A DNA stretch of 5,137 nucleotides from Paracoccaceae bacterium. GTDB taxonomy: Bacteria > Pseudomonadota > Alphaproteobacteria > Rhodobacterales > Rhodobacteraceae. A program made the translations under genes and the position numbers. The notes below the pieces were generated by a model. That model worked only from the letters and a program-made list of their open reading frames with translations, was not told the DNA's origin and ran no database searches. Below, in pieces: positions 1-5,137 of this stretch (position 1 is the first letter of the stretch; each line of letters starts with the position of its first letter). Where the stretch lies: the NCBI GenBank assembly GCA_007123625.1, contig SKKS01000296.1, positions 1 through 5,137 on the forward strand. Direction: 5' to 3'.

Positions 1-720
1 GGCGATCTGTGGATCATGGGCGGGGCGGCGCTGCTGGCGCTGTCGCTGGTCCTGGCGCTGTGGAAGGAGTTCAAGCTGGTGACCTTCGACCCGCAGGCGG
101 CGCGCGCCATGGGTCTGCCGGTCACCGCAATCGACGCGGTGCTGACGGTGATGGTCGCCGTGGCGATCGTTGTGGGGCTGCAACTGGTGGGCGTGATCCT
201 GATGGTGGCGCTGCTGATCGCCCCTGCAGCGGCGGCGCGGCAATGGACCGCGTCACTGGGCGCGATGGTGACGCTGTCGGCGGGGTTCGGGGCTTTTGCC
301 GGGGTGACCGGCGCGCTGCTCAGTGCCAGCGCGCGCGGGCTGTCGACCGGGCCGCTGGTGGTGCTGGTCGCCAGCGGCATCGTTGTGGCCTCGCTTCTGC
401 TGGCGCCCCGGCGCGGGCTGCTGGCGCAGGGTCTGCGCCGCCGAGCGATGATCCAGCGCCAGGGCGCCGAGCGGTTGTTGCTGACGGTCAAGGCGCTTTC
501 GCAGGCCCACGACGACCGCGATTTCCCGGCCGAACAGGGCATGCTGGACGCATGGCATCGCGGCCCTACCGGCACGGCCCTGCGCCGGTTGCAGGCGCAG
601 GGGCTGGTGGACCCCGCCAGCCACCCGCCTGAAACCACGCCCCACTGGCGCCTGACCGACGCCGGGCACGCCCGGGCCGAGGACCTGCGCGACGCCACCC
701 CGCCCGGAAGTGACCCATGA
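1..720 (+). CDS. Metal-ion ABC transporter permease (ABC-3 family, TroC/MntB-like), 5'-truncated, with C-terminal winged-helix-like tail
   Basis: Inner-membrane channel subunit of an importer for Mn, Zn or Fe; the metal cannot be told from sequence. The reading frame is open from base 1, so the gene begins upstream of the window; the ATG at 16 lies inside the conserved membrane region and is not the real start. The visible 239 residues hold a hydrophobic segment (about 5-20), the family signature WKEFKLVTFDP (21-31) followed by AMGLP, then hydrophobic segments at about 46-76 (containing LQLVGVILMVALLIAP), 88-108 and 117-135, ending at LLLAPRRG. After the membrane part, residues about 152-232 form a soluble tail with a winged-helix-like pattern: helix, then TALRRLQAQGLVDP, then WRLTDAGHARAEDL. 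The TGA stop overlaps the ATG of the next permease (ATGA, 717-720), so translation is probably coupled. The binding protein and ATPase would be expected upstream. The family call is firm; the tail's fold is inferred. Confidence 0.93.
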   Translation, partial: GDLWIMGGAALLALSLVLALWKEFKLVTFDPQAARAMGLPVTAIDAVLTVMVAVAIVVGLQLVGVILMVALLIAPAAAARQWTASLGAMVTLSAGFGAFAGVTGALLSASARGLSTGPLVVLVASGIVVASLLLAPRRGLLAQGLRRRAMIQRQGAERLLLTVKALSQAHDDRDFPAEQGMLDAWHRGPTGTALRRLQAQGLVDPASHPPETTPHWRLTDAGHARAEDLRDATPPGSDP

Positions 721-1832
721 TCGCCGCGTTCTTCGACAACATCACGGCCATGATCGTGCTGACCGGGGTGCTGGTGGCGCTGGCCGCCGCCCTTCCGGGG
801 ACGTTTCTTGTGCTGCGCGGATCGGCCATGCTGACCGATGCCATCAGCCATGCAATCGTGCTGGGGATCGTGCTGGTGTGGCTGGCAACGGGGGCATTGT
901 CGGGGCCGGTGCAACTGGCGGGCGCGGCGCTGGCGGGGCTCGCGACGGTGGCGCTGTCGGAGCTTCTGGCGCGCACCCGGCTGGTACGGATGGATGCCGC
1001 CATCGGGCTTGTGTTTCCGGCGCTCTTCGCGTTGGGGGTGTTGCTGATAAACCTCTATGCCCGCGATGTGCATCTGGATGAACATACCGTCCTGCTGGGC
1101 GAGATCGGGTTTGTCTGGCTCGACACCCGACAGGTTGCCGGGGCCGAGGTTCCGGTCGCGGTGCTGGCGCTGGGTGCGGTGCTGGCGCTGAACGCGGCCT
1201 TCGTGGCGCTGTTCTGGAAAGAGCTGAAGCTCGCCGTATTCGACCCCGCGCTGGCCGCCGCGCTGGGGTTCGCGCCCGCGCTGGTGATCGGCGGGCTGCT
1301 GGCGCTGACCTCGGTGACGGCGGTGGCGGCCTTCGATGCGGTCGGCGCGATCCTGTTCATCGCCTTCGTGATCGTCCCCGCGGCAACTGCATCCCTGCTG
1401 ACCCGGCGGCTGGGGCGGATGCTGGCGCTGGCTATGGCGGTGGGCGTCGCGTCGGTGTTTTCCGGGCACGCGCTGGCGGTGCTGTGGGATGTGTCCATCG
1501 GCGGGATGATGGCGGCGATGACAGGGGCGTTTTTCGTGGTGGCGATGGTGCTGGCCCCGGAACAGGGCATCCTTGCACAGGCGCTGTTGCGGCGCAGCCA
1601 TGTGGCCGACCGCGATTGCCTGGCGCTGGTGGTGCATCTGGCCCATCACGCCGACGCGCCCGCGCGCATGGGCTCCGATGCGACAATGATGGCCGACCTG
1701 CGCTGGGACGACCCCCGCGCCCGCCGCGCGGTGTTGCGCGGCATGGACCGCGGGATGCTGACGCGCGACGACGGGCGGCTTGCGCTGACCGACAAGGGCC
1801 ACGCCACCGCGAAAGCGCTGATCAAGCGCTGA
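717..1832 (+). CDS. Metal-ion ABC transporter permease (ABC-3 family, TroD/MntC-like) with C-terminal winged-helix-like tail
   Basis: Second membrane subunit of the same Mn/Zn/Fe importer, presumably pairing with the upstream permease as a heterodimer. The 371-residue protein starts at ATG 717, preceded by GGAAG six bases upstream and overlapping the previous stop by 4 bases. Family hallmarks are GSAMLTDAISHAIVLGIVL (36-54, the conserved early loop and helix), HLDEHTVLLGEIGFV (119-133), WKELKLAVFDP (167-177), and FDAVGAILFIAFVIVPAA (206-223). About eight hydrophobic segments run from residue 10 to 280, ending at MVLAPEQG. Members without a tail are usually about 280-300 residues, so some 75 residues are extra. 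The tail (about 296-369) has ADRDCLALVVHLAHH, then RARRAVLRGMDRGMLTR, then GRLALTDKGHATAKAL, the helix/helix/wing pattern of DtxR- or MarR-like DNA-binding domains. The gene ends the operon; the next gene converges on it. The permease role is certain, the metal is not, and the tail function is inferred. Confidence 0.95.
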   Translation: MIAAFFDNITAMIVLTGVLVALAAALPGTFLVLRGSAMLTDAISHAIVLGIVLVWLATGALSGPVQLAGAALAGLATVALSELLARTRLVRMDAAIGLVFPALFALGVLLINLYARDVHLDEHTVLLGEIGFVWLDTRQVAGAEVPVAVLALGAVLALNAAFVALFWKELKLAVFDPALAAALGFAPALVIGGLLALTSVTAVAAFDAVGAILFIAFVIVPAATASLLTRRLGRMLALAMAVGVASVFSGHALAVLWDVSIGGMMAAMTGAFFVVAMVLAPEQGILAQALLRRSHVADRDCLALVVHLAHHADAPARMGSDATMMADLRWDDPRARRAVLRGMDRGMLTRDDGRLALTDKGHATAKALIKR

Positions 1833-1875
1833 CGAGCGCCCGGCCTGTCGCCCGCCGTGGCACGCCCTGCCCGCC

Positions 1876-1928
1876 TCGCGTGCTGGCGCATGTGCTCCCG
1901 GCAAGGGCAGCACTGGCGGGGCACGCGA
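1876..1928. terminator. Nested inverted repeat between convergent genes, possible bidirectional terminator
   Basis: An 8-base perfect inverted repeat (TCGCGTGC at 1876-1883, GCACGCGA at 1921-1928) encloses a second hairpin: GTGCT 1892-1896 with AGCAC 1909-1913, continued by CCC/GGG with one bulged C, around a GGCAA loop. It lies in the 107-base gap between the permease stop (1832) and the stop of the minus-strand small gene (1940). No T-run follows on either strand, so it is not a canonical intrinsic terminator. In GC-rich DNA such repeats can arise by chance. Placement is the main support. Confidence 0.3.
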
Positions 1929-1939
1929 CCCGGGCATGC

Positions 1940-2293
1940 CTAGTCCGCCGACGTTGCCTTGCGGCGGGCGGTGCGGGCGATCCGGTCGAGAACCGCTGCG
2001 CGACCGAAGCTGCGCGCCGCGCGGGCGCGGGCGTCGTGCCAGTCGGCGCTCTGGCGGGCAAGCTCATGATTGAGCGCGCGGCGCTGATCCTCGGCCCAGT
2101 GCCGGTGGCGCTGGTGCACACCGAACAGGACCGGATCGGCAGGCACCGGCGCGATGGTGCTCAGGCGCAGCGCCTCGATCCGCACGCGCGTGGCGGCGCG
2201 GGCCTGCGCGGCTTGCGCCAGAGCGCCCAGATCGCGGTCCCGCTGCACCCCCGCCAACACCACAAGGCGCGCAATCCGGTCCGTGTCATTCAT
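1940..2293 (-). CDS. Hypothetical small basic helical protein downstream of flhB (possible FliJ-like flagellar accessory)
   Basis: A 117-residue protein that I do not recognise. The start at 2293 (MNDTDRIARL...) is chosen because AGGAGGGG lies 8 bases upstream; an in-frame ATG at 2353 would add 20 residues with no good ribosome binding site. The sequence is rich in Ala and Arg and strongly basic, with no signal peptide or membrane segment. Residues about 3-45 and 58-112 look like two long helices separated by a Pro-containing loop (TIAPVPADP, 46-54), i.e. a possible helical hairpin. The second helix contains HWAEDQRRALNHELARQSADWH and FGRAAVLDRIARTARR. It is the last gene on the minus strand after flhA-fliR-flhB, separated from flhB by 161 bases. 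FliJ, the export-ATPase stalk protein, is also a short charged helical hairpin, so a FliJ-like or chaperone role is possible, but no specific motif proves it. Coding status is supported by start signal, codon bias and position. Confidence 0.72.
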   Translation of the reverse strand: MNDTDRIARLVVLAGVQRDRDLGALAQAAQARAATRVRIEALRLSTIAPVPADPVLFGVHQRHRHWAEDQRRALNHELARQSADWHDARARAARSFGRAAVLDRIARTARRKATSAD

Positions 2294-2301
2294 GTCGCTT
2301 A

Positions 2302-2309
2302 CCCCTCCT
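2302..2309 (-). promoter_or_regulatory. Strong Shine-Dalgarno of the small gene after flhB
   Basis: On the minus strand this reads AGGAGGGG, 8 bases before the ATG at 2293. It is the best ribosome binding site in the window, and it decides the start against the upstream in-frame ATG at 2353. It also suggests the gene is translated independently rather than coupled to flhB. Confidence 0.75.
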
Positions 2310-2454
2310 GCTTCGGCGCATGTTTGCACGGCTTCACGTCGCGGCCACCCCATCCGACCGGTGCCGCCGCCGCGTGGTGTCGTGCATCAAGCCGCAGCGC
2401 ACGAAGCCGCGACGCCTTCGAGCGGACACCGCGCAACTGTGCCGGGCGTCCGGT

Positions 2455-3543
2455 TCATGGCTTCCACCGGTTGCGCGCCTTCTTGCGCATGGCTTCGGCA
2501 AAGCGGATCGCGGCTGCGACCGGTTCATAAAGCCCGGGGCGCACCTCGTCCCCCAGCTCCAGCGTGGCGTACAGGGCGCGCGCGGTGGGCGGGTCGGCGT
2601 GGATCGGCACCCCCGCTTCTTGCGCCCGTTCGCGGATACGCGCGGCGATCTCGTCCACCCCCTTCGCCACACAGACTGGCGCACCCGGCGCGCTGCGGTC
2701 CCAGCGCAGGGCGACGGCGTAGTGGGTGGGGTTGGTGATGACCACATCGGCCCCCGCCACCTTGGTCAGCATCTGGCTGGTCGCGATCTCGGTGCCGCGC
2801 TGGCGGCGCTTCTGCTTGGCATGCGGATCGCCTTCGGACTGCCGGATCTCGTCGCGCATTTCCTTGTGGCTCATGCGGTTGCGGCGCAGATGCTCGGCGT
2901 GCTGCCAGAAGAAATCGATGGCGCCGATCACCAGCATGATGACGAAAACCAGCGCCAGGAATTCAACCACCAGCCCCAGCACCACACCCACGCCGCCCCC
3001 TGCGCCCAAATGCACGGCGGTGATGATACGCTCCAGCCGCGACACCAGGAACACCCACAACAGCGCCGAGATCACGACCAGCTTGACAAAGCTCTTGGCG
3101 AATTCGAACAGCCCGTTGCGCCCGAACTTGTTCTTCGCATTCGTCACCGGCGAGATGCGCGACAGCTTCGGCGCCAGCTTCGACGGCGCAAAGACGACCG
3201 CACGCTGCGCCACCAGCCCCGCCCAGACCAGCGCCATCGGGACAAGGAACAGCGGCAGCAGCGGCAGGGCAACCGCCAGCATCAGCCCGCCCACCAGCGG
3301 CGTGGCGCGTTCCGACACCAGCGCCGCCAGGTCCGGCGCCTGGTCCAGCAACACCACCTGGGGCAGTACGAAGGCACGCAGCAAAGGCGCGCCCAGGGCA
3401 AAGGTCACAAGCGCCAGCCCGCCAATCGCCGCCGCGGTGTTAAGGTCGGTCGAGCGCGGCACCTCGCCCTTGCGGCGCTGTTCGTCAAGCTTGTGCTGGG
3501 TGGGGGCGAATTCCTTCTCGCCGCTCTGGTCCTCCTCGCTCAT
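2455..3543 (-). CDS. flhB: Flagellar type III export apparatus protein FlhB
   Basis: Export-gate membrane protein that switches substrate specificity from rod/hook to filament proteins. It is 362 residues, normal for the family. The N-terminus carries the conserved cytoplasmic lead EFAPTQHKLDEQRRKGEVPRS (11-31, broken here only as a typical E-x-PT-x-x-KL...R.KG.V..S pattern). Four hydrophobic segments follow at about 36-60, 84-110, 150-170 and 184-211. The cytoplasmic domain has the linker after FFWQHAEHLRRNRMS with KEMRDEIRQSEGDP (227-240), then the autocleavage motif NPTH at residues 271-274 (bases 2722-2733) within VITNPTHYAVAL, with cleavage known to fall between N and P. It ends with GVDEIAARIRERAQEAGVP, DPPTARALYATLELGDEVRP and LYEPVAAAI, all classic FlhB features. 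The ATG at 3543 overlaps the fliR stop by 4 bases with no clear ribosome binding site, implying translational coupling. All key residues are intact. Virulence type III homologues (SctU) are an alternative, but the FlhA/FliR partners look flagellar. Confidence 0.97.
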   Translation of the reverse strand: MSEEDQSGEKEFAPTQHKLDEQRRKGEVPRSTDLNTAAAIGGLALVTFALGAPLLRAFVLPQVVLLDQAPDLAALVSERATPLVGGLMLAVALPLLPLFLVPMALVWAGLVAQRAVVFAPSKLAPKLSRISPVTNAKNKFGRNGLFEFAKSFVKLVVISALLWVFLVSRLERIITAVHLGAGGGVGVVLGLVVEFLALVFVIMLVIGAIDFFWQHAEHLRRNRMSHKEMRDEIRQSEGDPHAKQKRRQRGTEIATSQMLTKVAGADVVITNPTHYAVALRWDRSAPGAPVCVAKGVDEIAARIRERAQEAGVPIHADPPTARALYATLELGDEVRPGLYEPVAAAIRFAEAMRKKARNRWKP

Positions 3544-4331
3544 GGGCGCGGGGCCGTCGGATCGGCAAGGAACGCGTGAAACGCATCCAGCCAGACCGGC
3601 AGCAGCACGGGCACCGCCAGCAGCAGCATCACCAGCCCGCCCAGCGTGATCGCGGGCGCCCCGACGAAGGCCACCATCAGTTGCGGCATGGCCTTGTTGA
3701 TGGCCCCCAGCGCCACGTTATAGATCAGCGAGAGTGCGAGAAACGGCACCGCCAGCCGGAAAGCCAGCGAAAAACTGTGCGCCACCTGTGCCACGCCCCA
3801 TGCGGCCAGCATTCCCGGCTGCGCAAAACTTCCGGGCGGGATCAGCGCATAGGACAGGATCATGAACTCGGCCAGCCGCACATGCAGCCCCGCAAGCAGC
3901 GCCAGCGCCAGCCCCGCCATCACCAGCACCTGCGCAATGGCGGGCTGCGGGTCGGCATTGGCGCCGCCGAAGAACTGCGCCAGCGAGGTCGCCTGTGCGG
4001 CGATCGTGCCGGCCGTCTGCAACGCCATCACAAACAGGCGCAACCCGATTCCCATCGCCAGCCCGGTGACGGCCTCGGCGCCGACAAACCGCACCAGCGG
4101 CAGCGGAGCCTCGGGCGCGGCGGGCAGCGTCGGCAGGACCGCAGGCGTGACCACCAGCGTGAACGCGAGGGCCACTGCAAGCCGTACACGCAGCGGCAAG
4201 ACCATCTCGCCAAAGGCAGGCAGCAGCGCGGCCATGGCGCCAAGACGCAGGAAGACCAGCGCGCCCGCCAGCATCAGCGGCTGGACGTCAGCCGCAAGCG
4301 TTTCCAGCGCCACCAGCAATTCGGGCGTCAT
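3540..4331 (-). CDS. fliR: Flagellar type III export apparatus protein FliR
   Basis: Core membrane subunit of the flagellar export gate, which assembles with FliP and FliQ into the channel through which rod, hook and filament proteins pass. The ATG at 4331 overlaps the flhA stop (ATGA), giving 263 residues, the usual length (about 250-265). Visible family features: LVFLRLGAMAALLPAFG (26-41) and PLRVRLAVALAFTLVVTP (46-63); AEAVTGLAMGIGLRLFVMAL (85-104) followed by QTAGTIAAQATSLAQFFGGANADPQ with the conserved Q...DP; a helix ending GLHVRLAEFMILSYALIPPG (148-167); and the C-terminal FRLAVPFLALSLIYNVALGAI with KAMPQLMVAFVGAPAITLGG (213-232). About six hydrophobic segments are present. An in-frame extension upstream to 4700 is antisense-free overlap with flhA in another frame and lacks FliR character, so it was not used. 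Third member of a tightly packed flhA-fliR-flhB unit. Confidence 0.96.
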   Translation of the reverse strand: MTPELLVALETLAADVQPLMLAGALVFLRLGAMAALLPAFGEMVLPLRVRLAVALAFTLVVTPAVLPTLPAAPEAPLPLVRFVGAEAVTGLAMGIGLRLFVMALQTAGTIAAQATSLAQFFGGANADPQPAIAQVLVMAGLALALLAGLHVRLAEFMILSYALIPPGSFAQPGMLAAWGVAQVAHSFSLAFRLAVPFLALSLIYNVALGAINKAMPQLMVAFVGAPAITLGGLVMLLLAVPVLLPVWLDAFHAFLADPTAPRP

Positions 4332-5137
4332 GCGGCCACCGTGCCCAGCAGCGCCGGGCGTGCCTCGGTGCCGATCTCTTCGAAGCTCAGGACCGGTGCG
4401 CGCAACCCGCGCGCGGCCATGACCGTGCGCAGGAACCGCCGCCGCAGCCCCGAGGTGACCAGCGCCGGTGCCTCGCCGGTGGCGCCCGCCTCGGCCAGCC
4501 GTTCGGCCAGGTTGGCCGCAAGGCGGGTGAATTTCTCGGGCGGGAGGGAGACATCGACCTGTCCCCGCTCGCCCTGCACCTGATAAGTGGCGAACAGTTC
4601 CTCCCACTCGGGCGCAAGCTGGATCAGGGGGAGTGTGCCATCCGCGCGTTTCAGGCCCGCCACAAGCTGGAAGCCCAGGCGCTGGCGGACGTGGTCGCAC
4701 ACGGCCTCGGGGGGCATGCGACCGCCACGGGTTTCGGCGATCGCTTCAAGGATCATCGGCAGGTTGCGGATCGACACACGCTCCTCAAGCAACAGCCGCA
4801 GGACCGACAGCAACAGGTCCACGGGCACCTTTTCCGGGATCAGGTCGTCAAGCAAGCGCTTGTTGGCCTGTGCCCGCGCCGGATCGCTGAGCCCGGTGAG
4901 TTCCTGCAGCAGTCGGTTAAGACCCTTGAGCGTCAGCAATCGCGCCATGTTGGCCTTGACGACCTCGAGCAGATGCGTCGCAAGAACCTCTGCCGGGCTG
5001 ACCACGGTGGCGCCGGTCAACGCGGCGTCTTCGCGCGCGCTGGCCGGGACCCAGCGCGCGGGCGCGCCATAGACGGGTTCCGCCACGTCCACGCCCTCCG
5101 GACCCACGGACGCGCCGTCATTCAGCAGCGCGAGCAC
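4328..5137 (-). CDS. flhA: Flagellar type III export protein FlhA, C-terminal part (gene continues beyond the window)
   Basis: Only the last 269 residues are inside the window; FlhA is normally about 690-700 residues, and the frame stays open to base 5137. The GTG codon at the edge is an internal Val, not a start. The visible part is the cytoplasmic domain that forms a nonameric ring and receives substrates and chaperones from the export ATPase. Landmarks: EPVYGAPARWV (20-30); TVVSPAEVLATHLLEVV (44-60, matching the conserved ATHL segment); LLDDLIPEKVPVDLLLSVLRLLL (95-117) with EERVSIRNLPMILEAIAE (118-135); the compact beta-rich region LPLIQLAPEWEELF (169-182); and the C-terminal ALVTSGLRRRFLRTVMAARG...VLSFEEIG (225-256). 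The amino-terminal membrane half and the FHIPEP-type region lie outside. The stop overlaps the fliR start by 4 bases. Flagellar rather than virulence origin is favoured by the neighbours. Confidence 0.96.
   Translation of the reverse strand: MLALLNDGASVGPEGVDVAEPVYGAPARWVPASAREDAALTGATVVSPAEVLATHLLEVVKANMARLLTLKGLNRLLQELTGLSDPARAQANKRLLDDLIPEKVPVDLLLSVLRLLLEERVSIRNLPMILEAIAETRGGRMPPEAVCDHVRQRLGFQLVAGLKRADGTLPLIQLAPEWEELFATYQVQGERGQVDVSLPPEKFTRLAANLAERLAEAGATGEAPALVTSGLRRRFLRTVMAARGLRAPVLSFEEIGTEARPALLGTVAA

Noticed and set aside
1945..1967. CCGCCG/CGGCGG inverted repeat with an 11-base spacer as a terminator for the permease operon
   Set aside because: It lies within the coding end of the minus-strand small gene, is only 6 bases of pure G/C, and has no following T-run. 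Such repeats are expected by chance at this GC content.
2434..2454. Sigma-54-like GGCAC/TTGC pair on the minus strand just after flhB
   Set aside because: The GG and GC elements are separated by 7 bases, not the required 10, so it cannot serve as a -24/-12 promoter.
1484..2530. Plus-strand 348-codon open frame spanning the convergent gap
   Set aside because: It overlaps the second permease in another frame, crosses the gap, and runs antisense to the small gene. The composition is Arg/Ala/Gly-rich with no recognisable domain or start signal.
2320..3579. Plus-strand 419-codon open frame, longer than flhB itself
   Set aside because: It is antisense to flhB, which has an unmistakable NPTH motif and full family architecture. 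The plus-strand translation is rich in Arg, His and Gln with no domain features, typical of a GC-rich shadow frame.
3576..4583. Plus-strand 335-codon open frame rich in Gln, Arg and His
   Set aside because: Antisense to fliR and the end of flhA. Its low-complexity Q/R/H composition comes from the complement of Leu/Ala/Val-rich membrane codons.
4332..4700. N-terminal extension of FliR by 123 residues
   Set aside because: The extension lies in a different frame over flhA, is Pro/Gly/Arg-rich, and FliR proteins begin at the position matching the ATG at 4331, which also forms the ATGA junction.
1..5137. Mobile element, CRISPR, tRNA, toxin-antitoxin or defence system
   Set aside because: No transposase, repeat array, cloverleaf or defence-type domain was seen on either strand. 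All convincing coding sequence is accounted for by transporter and flagellar genes.

Overview
The window is strongly GC-rich, and every convincing gene uses G or C at most third codon positions. Protein character and the gene order flhA-fliR-flhB suggest an alphaproteobacterium, most likely of the Rhodobacter/Roseobacter/Paracoccus type. That assignment is an inference; no rRNA or other taxonomic marker is present.

Left part, plus strand (1-1832): the last two genes of a metal-ion ABC importer operon. The first is a membrane permease cut by the left window edge. The second is a complete 371-residue paralogous permease that overlaps the first by 4 bases (ATGA). Both belong to the ABC-3 family (TroC/TroD, MntB/MntC, ZnuB, SitC/SitD), which imports manganese, zinc or iron. 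The solute-binding protein and ATPase are not visible and would be expected further upstream. Both permeases carry an extra C-terminal tail of about 75-80 residues that reads like a winged helix-turn-helix domain. This is the most interesting feature of the window.

Middle (1833-1939): a short gap where two convergent transcription units meet. It contains a GC-rich nested inverted repeat without a U-tract.

Right part, minus strand (5137 down to 1940): the end of a flagellar type III export operon, read right to left. It holds the C-terminal cytoplasmic part of FlhA (cut by the right edge), then complete FliR and complete FlhB, each joined to its neighbour by a 4-base ATGA overlap. After a 161-base gap comes a small basic, Ala/Arg-rich, helical protein of 117 residues with a strong Shine-Dalgarno sequence. 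FlhA, FliR and FlhB are core parts of the export gate at the base of the flagellum. The small protein is unrecognised; its position and predicted helical nature make an export or assembly accessory role (FliJ-like) a reasonable guess.

There is no sign of mobile elements, CRISPR, RNA genes, prophage or a defence system. The window is mostly ordinary core and transport gene content. The points worth checking are the tails on the permeases and the small gene after flhB.
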